The position numbers and the translations under genes were made by a program. DNA of 64,000 nt from the NCBI RefSeq assembly GCF_002836775.1, contig NZ_PJAQ01000002.1:28646-92645 (forward strand), read 5' to 3'. This DNA comes from Colwellia sp. 12G3 (GTDB lineage: Bacteria > Pseudomonadota > Gammaproteobacteria > Enterobacterales > Alteromonadaceae). Positions 27,416 through 37,152 of this stretch are shown piece by piece (position 1 is the stretch's first letter; each line of letters begins with the position of its first letter). The notes under the pieces were generated by a model, which saw only the letters and a list, made by a program, of their open reading frames with translations, ran no database searches and was not told the DNA's origin.

Positions 27416-27732
27416 TAATACCAAGTTGAGTAAGTTCTTTCCCACTCAGCCAGAATTAAAAGGTTTAGAGGCAAGGCATTGATTGAAGAGAATGGTTATT
27501 CAGGAGAATATGCTCCTGCATTCTCTAAGAAGCTACATATATGTAGCGTCCTTATCAAAATCAATAACGCTGTATGTAAACCTTTTAAACTCGCCCTCTG
27601 GGAGCTTTCTCGATGTTCGCTAACATCGTTAAGTTTATTTGATTTAGAATGACTAAACCGAAACAAATTTGCCTTGTTAATGAACATCGAGCAGATCTCT
27701 GAGTTGGGAAGAAATTTAATCAAATTGGTATA
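27416..27732. repeat. MITE-like palindromic element, about 317 bp
   Basis: The ends are imperfect inverted repeats of about 32 bp. The left end (27418-27449) starts ATACCAAGTTGAGTAAG and runs to ACTCAG. The right end, read on the minus strand from 27731, starts ATACCAATTTGATTAAA and also runs to ACTCAG. Inside are shorter hairpins such as CGATGTT-CGCT-AACATCG (27613-27630). No gene of its own is convincing. A leftward open frame across it only reflects the repeat. The layout is that of a non-autonomous miniature transposable element, and I believe similar sequence is dispersed in marine Alteromonadales genomes. Confidence 0.65.
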
Positions 27733-28044
27733 AGTAACGCTTAACAAACAGCCCTTGGTGTTTTTATATATTATAAAAGCCTCCATTTACTGTGGTTAAT
27801 AATCCCAATATCAGTACATTTACACCCTAAATTGGGATTTAATTAACACTGAATTACGACGAAACTGATTAAAACCCACTAACAAGCTGTTATTTAACAT
27901 AAAAAACATAACTAAAAAGATGGCATAGAATTGGCATTACATAAAGTAGAACGGGATGATTAGAAAGTTAGCTTAATAAATAAGTTCTTAATTAAATTAA
28001 AAATCCTAAACAACAATGAATGATGAAACAATAAAGGAATTATT

Positions 28045-28215
28045 ATGAAATCGATCACTACACCTTTTAGTAAAATGGCACTAGCATTATTTCTTTCGGT
28101 AAGTGGCATGTTACTTAGTTTATCAGCGCTAGCCATTGCAACTGATAGTGTTAAACATGAAGTACATACTGTGGAAGTAGAAACAAAAGCCCAATCAGTG
28201 CTCATATCACAATAA
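28045..28215 (+). CDS. Small secreted peptide, 56 aa
   Basis: The frame opens with ATG AAA TCG 5 bases after AAAGGAAT, a good ribosome site. It has a basic start, a long hydrophobic core (MALALFLSVSGMLLSLSALA) and an ALA-IAT signal peptidase I site. The mature part is about 27 residues, polar and rich in Val, Glu and His (KHEVHTVEVETKAQ). No family is recognised. It stands alone between the MITE-like element and a hybrid kinase gene. Layout and strong Shine-Dalgarno support a genuine exported small protein, comparable in form to the 45-aa peptide near 17.4 kb. Confidence 0.6.
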   Translation: MKSITTPFSKMALALFLSVSGMLLSLSALAIATDSVKHEVHTVEVETKAQSVLISQ

Positions 28216-28474
28216 GTATTGGTGTCTATTGAATGAGCATTACGGTATCAACTGTTGCGCTAAATAACTTACAATAATTTTCAGCCATAGCGTGGTATAA
28301 AAGTAAGAGCAGGTCAGATATTTTTTATAATATGGGAGGCACTATTTTCTTCCTCCCTATAAATATGATATTAGTTTGCAAATAAATGAATCCAATAACT
28401 AAAGGCATTGCAGGTTTATATGATTATTACTATTCTTACGTCTAAACAACAAATTGAATTAAATTAAATTAATC

Positions 28475-30082
28475 ATGATGATTTCACCTGTAACGATTGA
28501 TGAAAAAAAACGAATTAAAGCACTTTATGACTATGCAATCCTTGATACTGAGGCTGAAAAAGCATTTGATGACTTAACGTTACTTGCCTCTGAAATTTGT
28601 GAAACACCTATTGCCTTAATTAGTTTAGTCGACCCTACACGTCAGTGGTTTAAATCAACCGTAGGACTTGATGCATTTGAAACTGAACGAGATATTGCTT
28701 TTTGTGCCCATGCGATACACGAACATAATATTTTCGAAATCCCCAATGCTTTAGAAGACGAAAGATTTGCAGATAATCCTCTAGTAACTGGAGCCCCCAA
28801 TATTAGATTTTACGCAGGAGCACCTCTAGTCACTCCTGATGGTTTTGCCATTGGCACTTTGTGCGCGATTAGTGATAAACCTAAAAAACTTAATAGTCAC
28901 CAATTAAAATCACTCGAAATTCTAAGCCGAGAAGTTATCACTCAAATGGAACTTAGAAAAAAAGTGTCTGAACTTAAAAAAGCGAATGACTTTACTAACG
29001 ACTTTTTATCAAATATGAGTCACGAAATTCGTACCCCTTTAAATGCAATTCATGGCTTTAGCGAACTATTATCTGAACGTTGCAACAAGCTCAAATTCCC
29101 CTCAGATATACAAGATTATGTTGCAGAAATTGACTTTAGTGCTAAACACTTACTTTCTATCGTAAATTCCGTTTTGGATTTAAGTAAAATTGAATCAGGT
29201 AAAATGGAGTTAGCACCAACATGGTTTCAAGGTCATCAATTTTTAAAGAACACTAAGAATATGATGGAAGGTCAAGCGACCGCTAAAGACATTAAATTAC
29301 TGCTTGAACTTGATAATAATGTCCCTGAATACTTTTATTTTGATGAAGGTAAATTAAGCCAAATACTGATTAACCTAATCAGTAATAGTATTAAGTTCAC
29401 TAAACAAGATAAAAAAATCACATTAAAAATCAGTTATAGAAATAATGATTTGATTTTTAATATAGTGGATGAAGGCATTGGTATAACCGATGAAAATCAA
29501 AATAAATTATTCAATAAGTATCAACAAGTTGGCGACAATAAAAATATAGAAGGTACAGGGCTTGGCCTATCTATAACAAAGAGCCTTGTTGAATTGATGG
29601 CCGGTAAAATAACCTTAACAAGTAAAAAAGATGTTGGAACAACTGTATTAGTAACGTTACCACAACCAGCCAATCAACCTAGCGTTAATGATATAGAAAA
29701 CAAAGCTAAACCTTTACAAAAAATTCAACAATTAAATATTTTAGTAGTTGAAGACAATGCAATAAATCGTAAATTAGCTAAAATAATTCTAGAGCATATG
29801 GGACAAATTATTACTTTTGCTGAAACTGGCGAGCTTGCTTTAGACATAACAAAGACTCAGCAATTTGATCTTATACTTATGGATATCCATATGCCCGGTA
29901 TTAATGGCGTTGAAACGAGCCATAAAATTCGTGAGAATAATATATTAACTCCTATAGTAGCCTTAACTGCTGACATTTTTGAGATTCAAAAAGATGATGC
30001 TAATAGTTTCAAATTTGATGACTATTTAACCAAGCCTATCAATAAAAAACAATTAGAGCATTGCTTACGCAGACAATATTAA
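28475..30082 (+). CDS. GAF-domain hybrid histidine kinase / response regulator
   Basis: A 535-aa cytoplasmic signalling protein without membrane segments. A GAF domain spans about 25-155 (PIALISLVDPTRQWFKS, then FYAGAPLVTPDGFAIGTLC). HisKA follows with FLSNMSHEIRTPLN (177-190, His183). The ATPase domain has an N-box (NLISNSIKFT, 300-309), G1 (DEGIGI, 332-337) and G2 (GTGLGLSI, 360-367). The C-terminal receiver (about 419-533) has LMDIHMP with Asp470. All catalytic residues are present, so it should autophosphorylate and pass phosphate to its own receiver and then to an unknown partner. It is a single gene. Confidence 0.9.
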   Translation: MMISPVTIDEKKRIKALYDYAILDTEAEKAFDDLTLLASEICETPIALISLVDPTRQWFKSTVGLDAFETERDIAFCAHAIHEHNIFEIPNALEDERFADNPLVTGAPNIRFYAGAPLVTPDGFAIGTLCAISDKPKKLNSHQLKSLEILSREVITQMELRKKVSELKKANDFTNDFLSNMSHEIRTPLNAIHGFSELLSERCNKLKFPSDIQDYVAEIDFSAKHLLSIVNSVLDLSKIESGKMELAPTWFQGHQFLKNTKNMMEGQATAKDIKLLLELDNNVPEYFYFDEGKLSQILINLISNSIKFTKQDKKITLKISYRNNDLIFNIVDEGIGITDENQNKLFNKYQQVGDNKNIEGTGLGLSITKSLVELMAGKITLTSKKDVGTTVLVTLPQPANQPSVNDIENKAKPLQKIQQLNILVVEDNAINRKLAKIILEHMGQIITFAETGELALDITKTQQFDLILMDIHMPGINGVETSHKIRENNILTPIVALTADIFEIQKDDANSFKFDDYLTKPINKKQLEHCLRRQY

Positions 30083-30208
30083 ATAACCGTAAAGTCGGGG
30101 TTACACGTTTGCATAAATTGAAGTTCTTTCAATCACATTTGCTTGCCTATCCCCTTTAACCTAAAATAGCCGTAATTAAAATTTCTCTTCAAATAAAAAG
30201 GTCTCTAC

Positions 30209-31888
30209 ATGGCTCAGCCGTTACCAGATAAATTCATCATGACGATGAATCGAGTTTCTAAAGTAGTTCCACCAAAACGTACTATTTTAAAAGACATTTC
30301 TCTTTCATTTTTCCCTGGCGTTAAAATAGGTGTTTTAGGCTTAAACGGTTCAGGTAAATCTACCCTACTTCGCATTATGGCCGGTCTTGATACTGAATTT
30401 GAAGGTGAAGCGACCGCATTAGCTGGCACTAACATAGGTTATTTACCGCAAGAACCAATCCTTGACGAAACAAAAACAGTGAGAGAGATCGTTGAAGAAG
30501 GCGTTGCGACCGTTAAAAATGCGTTGGCACGTCTTGATCAAGTGTATAACGAATATGCTGAAGAAGGTGCTGATTTTGATAAGCTTGCCAAAGAGCAAGG
30601 CGAGTTAGAAGATATCATCAATAGCAACGATGGTCATAATATTGATAACGTACTTGAGCGTGCAGCTGACGCTTTACGTTTACCTGAATGGGATCAAAAA
30701 ATTGGCGTATTAAGTGGTGGTGAACGTCGTCGTGTAGCTCTTTGTCGCTTATTACTTGAAAAACCAGACATGTTATTACTCGATGAACCAACTAACCATT
30801 TAGATGCAGAATCTGTTGCATGGTTAGAGCGCTTCTTGCATGACTATCCTGGCACTGTGGTTGCCATTACCCATGATAGATACTTCTTAGATAATGTTGC
30901 TGGTTGGATATTAGAACTTGATAGAGGACACGGTATCCCTTATGAAGGTAACTACTCTTCTTGGTTAGAACAAAAAGATGCTCGCCTTGAACGTGAAGGT
31001 AAAACGGAAAGCGCATTACAAAAAACCATCAAGCAAGAACTTGAATGGGTTCGTTCAAATCCAAAAGCACGTCAATCTAAAAGTAAAGCCCGTTTGGCAC
31101 GTTTTGAAGAGCTTAACAGCCAAGATCATCAAAAGCGTAATGAAACTAACGAACTTTACATTCCACCTGGACCACGTTTAGGTGATAAAGTTTTAGATGT
31201 GAATAACTTAACTAAATCGTTTGGCGATAGAGTGCTTATTGATGATTTAAGTTTTAGCGTTCCTAAAGGTGCTATCGTCGGTATTATCGGGCCAAACGGT
31301 GCAGGTAAATCAACGTTATTCAAAATGATGTCAGGTGCTGAAAAACCAGATTCTGGTAATGTAGTACTGGGTGAAACCGTTAAACTTGCCAGTGTTGATC
31401 AGTTCCGTGATGACATGGATAACAGCAAAACGGTTTATCAAGAAATATCACAAGGCCATGAGATTTTACAAATTGGTAATTTTGAAATACCAAGTCGTGC
31501 TTATGTAAGTCGTTTTAACTTTAAGGGTAACGATCAGCAAAAGATCATTGGTGACTTATCAGGTGGTGAACGTAACCGTGTTCATTTAGCTAAGCTTGTT
31601 CAAACAGGCGGTAATGTATTACTACTTGATGAACCAACCAACGATTTAGATGTTGAAACGTTGCGTGCACTTGAAGAAGCGTTATTAGAGTTTCCAGGTT
31701 GTGCTATGGTTATTTCTCATGACCGTTGGTTCCTAGACCGTATCTCCACGCACATTCTAGATTACCGTGATGAAGGTAAAATCAACTTCTATGAAGGTAA
31801 CTTTACTGAATATGAAGCTTGGTTGAAGAAAACATTGGGGCCTGCGGCTACAGAACCACACCGAATTAGATACAAAAAAATAGGTTAA
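30209..31888 (+). CDS. ettA: Energy-dependent translational throttle protein EttA (ABC-F)
   Basis: A 559-aa ABC-F protein with two ATPase domains and no membrane part. The start (MNRVSKVVPPKRTILKDISLSFFPG) is the EttA/YjjK signature. Walker A motifs are GLNGSGKST and GPNGAGKST. Signature motifs are LSGGERRRVALCRLLL and LSGGERNRVHLAKL, each followed by a Walker B LLLDEPTN. An arm and linker of charged helices lie between the domains (about 245-315). In E. coli EttA binds the ribosomal E site and gates elongation according to the ADP/ATP ratio. The usual length is 555. Single gene with its own terminator. Confidence 0.95.
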   Translation: MAQPLPDKFIMTMNRVSKVVPPKRTILKDISLSFFPGVKIGVLGLNGSGKSTLLRIMAGLDTEFEGEATALAGTNIGYLPQEPILDETKTVREIVEEGVATVKNALARLDQVYNEYAEEGADFDKLAKEQGELEDIINSNDGHNIDNVLERAADALRLPEWDQKIGVLSGGERRRVALCRLLLEKPDMLLLDEPTNHLDAESVAWLERFLHDYPGTVVAITHDRYFLDNVAGWILELDRGHGIPYEGNYSSWLEQKDARLEREGKTESALQKTIKQELEWVRSNPKARQSKSKARLARFEELNSQDHQKRNETNELYIPPGPRLGDKVLDVNNLTKSFGDRVLIDDLSFSVPKGAIVGIIGPNGAGKSTLFKMMSGAEKPDSGNVVLGETVKLASVDQFRDDMDNSKTVYQEISQGHEILQIGNFEIPSRAYVSRFNFKGNDQQKIIGDLSGGERNRVHLAKLVQTGGNVLLLDEPTNDLDVETLRALEEALLEFPGCAMVISHDRWFLDRISTHILDYRDEGKINFYEGNFTEYEAWLKKTLGPAATEPHRIRYKKIG

Positions 31889-31971
31889 TCACCAAATAAA
31901 AATAGCCCTGACTAGTTCCTTAGTAAACTTGTTGTGATTAGTTGATAAAATTCGCTAACCTAAACTAATTG

Positions 31972-32008
31972 AAAGCCAGTTAAAATTTTGATTTTAACTG
32001 GCTTTTTT
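31972..32008 (+). terminator. Terminator after ettA
   Basis: AAAGCCAGTTAAAAT pairs with ATTTTAACTGGCTTT, followed by a T-run. It is 84 bases after the stop. Confidence 0.85.
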
Positions 32009-32096
32009 GTGCCCAGTAACTTTTTACTTTTCAATAAAATGGGGCTATGCTAAGTACACACAGTAGCAAATTTATTAGTCACAATGGAAAGTATAC

Positions 32097-32459
32097 ATGG
32101 ACAATAGACGACAATTTACGCGTATTTTATTTTCAATAAGTGCAGAGATTGAAATTGAAGGAAAGACATATTCGGTGTCTATTCATGATATTTCACTAAA
32201 TGGTGCCTTGGTTACGGCCATAGACAGTGAAGAGTCATTGAAAGGTAAACTCGGTACTTTACATTTTGTACTGTCAGACAAGGAGTCAGAAGTGACCATG
32301 AACATTGCTGTGGTCCACGAAGAAAAAGACGAGACAGGTTTGCAATGTAATGCCATTGATATCGACAGTGTTACCCATTTACGACGCTTGGTTGAACTCA
32401 ACCTTGGGGATAGCGAACAGCTAAATAAAGAGTTGAGCCAGTTATCACGCGTAAGCTAA
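32097..32459 (+). CDS. PilZ-domain c-di-GMP-binding protein
   Basis: A 120-aa stand-alone PilZ protein. The c-di-GMP site is visible as RRQFTR (residues 4-9, RxxxR) and DISLNGAL (about 32-39, (D/N)xSxxG), followed by beta-strand sequence and a C-terminal helix. It binds c-di-GMP in the cytoplasm and passes the signal to an unknown partner, often motility or adhesion machinery. A PAS-GGDEF cyclase lies 7 kb away, but there is no operon link. The neighbours are ettA and an ACT-domain gene on the same strand with separate leaders. Confidence 0.9.
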   Translation: MDNRRQFTRILFSISAEIEIEGKTYSVSIHDISLNGALVTAIDSEESLKGKLGTLHFVLSDKESEVTMNIAVVHEEKDETGLQCNAIDIDSVTHLRRLVELNLGDSEQLNKELSQLSRVS

Positions 32460-32566
32460 ATATGAGTTAGTGCTTAAGTTTAAGTCACTAGTTAAATTGA
32501 CGTTTAAATTAACCTTTAATACATATAAATTTTCCATCTATTTACCCTGACCTTTTAGGAGTCTTA

Positions 32567-33064
32567 ATGAATCATTTAGTTATTTCTTGTATTGGCCCTG
32601 ATCAAACAGGCCTAGTCGACACCTTATCCAAAATAATTTCCAAGCATCAAGGCAATTGGCAAGTCAGTAGCTTGCATCATTTATCAGGTTTTTTCGCCGG
32701 CGTTATTGAAGTTGCCGTGGCAAGTGAAAAAAGCGAAAACTTAATCAGTGAATTAAAAGCAATTAGTGGTTTGAGTTGCCAAATTGAAATGGCTGAGCCT
32801 AACTTACCTGACGTGGTTAGTAATTTAGTACTAGAGATTACCGCTAATGATAGGCCGGGCATAGTACAAGAAGTTTCCTCGGTCATTCATCATCAAAGTG
32901 GTAACTTGCTCAAGCTAGTAAGTTCAACAAATAGTGCCGCCCATAGTGGTCAAGAGCTATTTAAAGCGAAAGTTCAAATTGCCATTGATGATAAATCGGT
33001 TGATGCACTTATCAATGCACTAGAAAATATTGCTGATGACTTGATGGTCGATATTTCCCGCTAG
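32567..33064 (+). CDS. ACT-domain protein, GcvR-like
   Basis: A 165-aa protein with two ACT domains, about 1-75 (VISCIGPDQTGLVDTLSKII) and 90-165 (VLEITANDRPGIVQEVSSVIH). The GPDQTGLV and NDRPGIV ligand-loop motifs are typical. Glycine cleavage repressor GcvR has this architecture and length, and GcvR proteins bind glycine and the activator GcvA. No gcv gene is near, so the target is not certain. AGGAGT precedes the ATG. It ends in a strong terminator shared with the convergent helicase gene. Confidence 0.8.
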   Translation: MNHLVISCIGPDQTGLVDTLSKIISKHQGNWQVSSLHHLSGFFAGVIEVAVASEKSENLISELKAISGLSCQIEMAEPNLPDVVSNLVLEITANDRPGIVQEVSSVIHHQSGNLLKLVSSTNSAAHSGQELFKAKVQIAIDDKSVDALINALENIADDLMVDISR

Positions 33065-33071
33065 TCTTTAT

Positions 33072-33103
33072 AAAAAACGAGTGTCATCAGCACTCGTTTT
33101 TTT
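33072..33103. terminator. Bidirectional terminator between the ACT gene and yoaA
   Basis: AAAAAACGAGTG-TCATCAG-CACTCGTTTTTTT, a 12-bp stem with A and T runs, between convergent genes. Confidence 0.9.
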
Positions 33104-33146
33104 ATGCCTATTTCACTTTCTTTATTTTTAGTGAAACATTTTGACT

Positions 33147-35099
33147 TTAAGATAAGCTTGCTAAGAATTCAGCGGCTTTATGAATATCTCGGCTACGCTT
33201 CATATCTGGCAAACTCTTTAAGAAGGTTGCGCCATAGGGTTTGTTCACTAACCTATCATCACAAATCACTAATACCCCACGGTCACTCACATCACGAATA
33301 AGTCGCCCTACTCCTTGTTTTAACGCGATAACCGCTTGTGGTAATTGAATTTGTGTAAAAGGCTCTCCGCCTTGACGTCTAACATCTTCACAGCGAGCCT
33401 GCAGTAAAGGATCATCCGGCGAAGCAAAAGGTAATTTATCAATAATGACACAAGTGAGTTTATCGCCGCGAACATCAACACCTTCCCAGAAACTCGCCGT
33501 AGCCAGTAATATCGCACTGTCTTGCTCAACAAACTGCTCAAGTAGTTTTCGCTTGGCCATTTTTCCTTGTACTAATAACGGATTATCAATACTTTCAGCC
33601 AAGGCTTCAGCTACCTGATGCATAACCCGATAACTGGTAAAAAGCATAAAACAGGCACCTTTACTGGCTTTAATCAGCGGCTGAGCAAGCTCGGCAAGTT
33701 TTAACGCGCGGTTTTGATCATTTGCTTGGGGTAAATAACGTGGCACCACCAACTGTGATTGAGCTTGATAATCAAAGGGGCTATCTAGCATCAATTGTTT
33801 TGCACTTTGCAAACCTAAGTGTTGAGCAAAGTGATCAAAACTATTATCAACTGCCAAGGTGGCTGAAGTGAAAATCCAACCGGCGCCAGACTCTTTAACA
33901 ACAGCACTAAACTTATCGCTAACCGTTAACGGGGTTTGATGTAATACCACACTTCTTGGCGTGGTTTCATACCAAAAACTCATGCCGTAAGCTTCTACAT
34001 TTGCCATGACATCATACTGAGCAAGTAGGTTGACAGCGCGGTCAAAGCAATTATCTATCGCTTCGTTTCTTGAAACACACAGTTTTATCACTTGATATAG
34101 AAAATCTAAATCAATTTTTAGGTTAGCGAATTTTTGCTGGAATTGAACTTGTTTATACTTTTCGCGCCAATTACCACGCTCAGGATCATAGTTAAATAAC
34201 AGGCGAAATTCTTGGCAGGTTTTCTGTAATTTTTCTGCAGCCAATCCTAATTGTTTAACATCGGTTAAACTACTGCGGTGCACTTGTAATACGTCAGTGC
34301 ATAAGTCTACCAGCTGTTTACTAGAAAAAGCCTCGCCAAAATACTCACTGGCGATATCGCCTATTTGATGCGCTTCATCGAAAATCATTACCTGAGCTTT
34401 AGGAATAAGCTCACCAAAGCCCGTGTCTTTTAATGCCATATCAGCAAAAAACAAATGATGGTTCACCACTATAATGTCGGCGTCACTGGCTTTTTGACGT
34501 GCTCTAACCAGATGACATGCTTCATAATCAGGGCAATCTCTTGCCAGACAGTTATCTAAAGTACTCGTTACCAAAGGAAAAATACTGGAGTCTTCACTAA
34601 CATTAACTATTTCGCCAATATCGCCACTTTGCGTGCCATTTGCCCAGGTTTTTACTTTAACCAGATCTTGCAACATTTGCGCATCAAGTTGACCACGACT
34701 ATCTTGGTACTGCGCTAACCGGTAGTTACATAAATAGTTTGCACGACCTTTTAATAAGGCGACTTGCGCATTACTCGCCAGCGCCTTTTTGATTAAGGGA
34801 ATATCTTTATGAAATAGTTGCTCTTGCAAGTTCTTAGTCCCAGTTGAGACTACAATTTTTTTAGGTTTTTTCGGATTTAGCGCTAAAAAGGCAGGGATCA
34901 AATAGGCGAAGGTTTTTCCGGTCCCCGTTCCAGCTTCAACGATAAGTGATGATTCGTTGTCTATTGCATGAGCAACATCAAGTGCCATATCAGTTTGCGC
35001 CTGACGAGGAGAGAAGCCTGTAATGGCTTTAGCTAAAGCGCCATCATTGGCAAAGGCTTTGCTTACACTAGAAAATGTATTATTAGTTGGGGCTGTCAT
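33147..35099 (-). CDS. yoaA: DinG/XPD-family DNA helicase YoaA
   Basis: A 650-aa superfamily-2 helicase. Walker A is EAGTGTGKTFAYLIP (about 54-68) and the DEAH box is MIFDEAHQIGD (about 237-247). Between them lie four cysteines for an iron-sulfur cluster (YLCNYRL, then NCLARDC and YEAC). The C-terminal motor has TSATLAVD, LLATASFWEGVDVRGD and QGVGRLIRD. In E. coli YoaA works with the polymerase III chi subunit to repair damaged forks; the length and Cys pattern fit YoaA more than DinG. It is leftward, convergent with the ACT gene, and monocistronic. Confidence 0.9.
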   Translation of the reverse strand: MTAPTNNTFSSVSKAFANDGALAKAITGFSPRQAQTDMALDVAHAIDNESSLIVEAGTGTGKTFAYLIPAFLALNPKKPKKIVVSTGTKNLQEQLFHKDIPLIKKALASNAQVALLKGRANYLCNYRLAQYQDSRGQLDAQMLQDLVKVKTWANGTQSGDIGEIVNVSEDSSIFPLVTSTLDNCLARDCPDYEACHLVRARQKASDADIIVVNHHLFFADMALKDTGFGELIPKAQVMIFDEAHQIGDIASEYFGEAFSSKQLVDLCTDVLQVHRSSLTDVKQLGLAAEKLQKTCQEFRLLFNYDPERGNWREKYKQVQFQQKFANLKIDLDFLYQVIKLCVSRNEAIDNCFDRAVNLLAQYDVMANVEAYGMSFWYETTPRSVVLHQTPLTVSDKFSAVVKESGAGWIFTSATLAVDNSFDHFAQHLGLQSAKQLMLDSPFDYQAQSQLVVPRYLPQANDQNRALKLAELAQPLIKASKGACFMLFTSYRVMHQVAEALAESIDNPLLVQGKMAKRKLLEQFVEQDSAILLATASFWEGVDVRGDKLTCVIIDKLPFASPDDPLLQARCEDVRRQGGEPFTQIQLPQAVIALKQGVGRLIRDVSDRGVLVICDDRLVNKPYGATFLKSLPDMKRSRDIHKAAEFLASLS

Positions 35100-35252
35100 G
35101 ATTAAACAAATATTAGCATGGTACTTAAAGGCAGTTAAATATCACCATTAAGCAGATAGGAATAGCTAAACATTATATACACATTGCTAATCAAAGTGCA
35201 GGATTTCAGTGGTATTTAAATGCTTCGATACCCCTTATGTACTATCTATTGA

Positions 35253-35900
35253 TTAGATAATCCCCTCGTTTAGAGCAATTAACACGGCGCGCGTTCTATC
35301 TCGGGTATTTAGTTTAGACAGAATATTAGAAACATGGTTTTTGACTGTGCCTTCAGCCAGAAAAATACTTGCTGCTATTTCTTTATTAGAAAAACCGCCG
35401 GCCATCAATTTTAAAATTTGTCCTTCTTTTTCAGATAACTTTTCCAATACAGGAGAAATATCAAAGCCTTTATTTATTTGTTTCATTACCACTGGCTCAG
35501 CAACGAAGCCTCCATTTGCTAATGTTTTTACTGCATTAACGAGCTTTTCTAGCGAAACATCTTTCAGTAAAAAGCCATTAGCGCCAGCTTGCAAACTTTG
35601 CATGAACAACTCGCTATCATCAAAAGTAGTCAGCATTAGGATAGGTAATGAGTTACCTTGGGATCTTAATATTTTTACCAACTCAATGCCTGATATTTTT
35701 GGCATGCGAATATCAAGTAACAGTACATCCGGTTGCTGCTCGCTAAGCTTAAGCTGTGCTTGCTCACCATCTTCGGCCTGCCAAATAATATTAATATCGT
35801 CACTTAAGGTTAATAAGCCCGCAATACCCTGTCTTACCAATTGTTGATCATCAACCAAGGCAACATTTATAATTTTATGTTCGGGATTGTTTTTAGTCAT
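35253..35900 (-). CDS. NarL/LuxR-type response regulator
   Basis: A 215-aa two-domain regulator. The receiver (about 10-125) has the acidic pair in LVDDQQ, phosphoacceptor Asp63 in LLLDIRMP, LMLTTFDD and FLLKDVS with the conserved Lys. A LuxR helix-turn-helix spans about 150-210 (LSEKEGQILKLMAGGFSNKEIAASI, then EGTVKNHVSNILSKL). The start overlaps the upstream sensor-kinase gene by 8 bp, so they form one two-component system. Candidate targets are the DUF2141 gene upstream and the ABC exporter operon at 45.3-49.6 kb, because both carry the same inverted-repeat operator. That link is inferred. Confidence 0.92.
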   Translation of the reverse strand: MTKNNPEHKIINVALVDDQQLVRQGIAGLLTLSDDINIIWQAEDGEQAQLKLSEQQPDVLLLDIRMPKISGIELVKILRSQGNSLPILMLTTFDDSELFMQSLQAGANGFLLKDVSLEKLVNAVKTLANGGFVAEPVVMKQINKGFDISPVLEKLSEKEGQILKLMAGGFSNKEIAASIFLAEGTVKNHVSNILSKLNTRDRTRAVLIALNEGII

Positions 35901-37053
35901 AATTATCTTCCACTTGAATTTTTAAGGTACAACCCACCGGCGTTTGAATCAGTTCAACTATACCTTGAAAGTCAGCTAAACGTTCTTGCATGCCAATAAG
36001 ACCACTGCCTATTTGCTTTTCTACTTTATGACTTTTCTGAGTAGCTGACTTATCTGTAGACTGCGACACACCATTATCAGCTAAATAAAGGCTAAGTTGC
36101 TTATCTTGTTTCTCAACTGATAAGGTAAATTGATTCGCCTTACCATGGCGTATGGCATTACTTACCCCTTCCTGTAAGCAAAACATCAATTGTTGCTTCA
36201 AAGAAAGTGCATTAATTTCAGGTGAAGACTCCACGTTAAGCTGGCATTGAGGTAGCTGTTCAATAAGGTCAGATAATTTTTCTACTAGGTCAAACTGCTC
36301 TTCACTACGCATTTCTTTCACTACTTCACGTACGTCTGATAATAATGTTTTAGCTTGAATTAGATTTTGCGCTAACAAAGGCTTAAATTCATCAGGGACC
36401 TTATGTCGACTTACTTCAAGGTTTAGTGCTAAAGCAGTTAATTGATGGCCAATAACATCATGCAAGTCTCTTGATATTCTCAAGCGTTCTTTACGTTGTG
36501 ATGATTCTTTTAACATAAATCGCGCTGCTAATAACTCTTGATTAATAGCACTAAGATCTTCTTTTGCTTTGACTTCTCGTAAGTTACTTTCAATAGCCGA
36601 AAAGCCAAATATTTGCAGCATGAAATAAATAATGACATGAAAAAATGCATTAAGGATATGACCATCGTATTTTATAAAAAAGTGCGCCGCCGTAATAGCA
36701 ACCATGATGTACATCGCTTCACGTCGACTAAACCTTGACGGTAATTGCGTGGCAATAAGCACTAATAAAATTGGTGCAATATCGTATTCATCAAATTTAA
36801 CCAAGAGCAGTACTAAAATCACTTGGCATAAGAGTATTAACTTATCACGTTTTGGGTAGTCTATTGACTGAGAGGAAACAATGCAGGCAAAAGATAGATA
36901 AAAAGCTAAGAAACCTATTAACTTTAAATAGAGCTCTGGACCTGTAGGTAAATTATTCAAAGAGAGGAAGCAAATAACTGACCAAGTAAAAAACCCAGAC
37001 AAGTGTAATAGCCAGTCTTTATGTAAATGTTCTGGAATTAATGACTTAAACAT
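35893..37053 (-). CDS. HisKA_3-type sensor histidine kinase
   Basis: A 386-aa membrane kinase of the NarX/DesK type. About six hydrophobic helices fill residues 18-155 with only short loops, so the signal is probably sensed in or at the membrane. A coiled coil leads to the phosphoacceptor motif RISRDLHDVIGHQL (192-205, His198). The ATPase domain has an N-box (EGVSNAIRHGKA), a weak G1 (LADNGV) and GSGLIGMQERL. It is partner of the overlapping LuxR-type regulator. The size and organisation resemble systems that sense envelope damage. The DUF2141 gene lies 100 bp upstream on the same strand and may be co-regulated. Confidence 0.9.
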   Translation of the reverse strand: MFKSLIPEHLHKDWLLHLSGFFTWSVICFLSLNNLPTGPELYLKLIGFLAFYLSFACIVSSQSIDYPKRDKLILLCQVILVLLLVKFDEYDIAPILLVLIATQLPSRFSRREAMYIMVAITAAHFFIKYDGHILNAFFHVIIYFMLQIFGFSAIESNLREVKAKEDLSAINQELLAARFMLKESSQRKERLRISRDLHDVIGHQLTALALNLEVSRHKVPDEFKPLLAQNLIQAKTLLSDVREVVKEMRSEEQFDLVEKLSDLIEQLPQCQLNVESSPEINALSLKQQLMFCLQEGVSNAIRHGKANQFTLSVEKQDKQLSLYLADNGVSQSTDKSATQKSHKVEKQIGSGLIGMQERLADFQGIVELIQTPVGCTLKIQVEDNYD

Positions 37054-37152
37054 AGTTAATTTTACCGTGACTTCTTAGTGATAATGACAAAAACGCTTTA
37101 GTTTCAAAGTTAAATGATACTAGCGCGTTTGTTAATAGCCGTTGATTTTATA

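Noticed and set aside
27496..27786. Leftward 96-codon open frame over the MITE-like element
   Set aside because: It lies within the palindromic element, has no ribosome site and reads as repeat sequence rather than protein.
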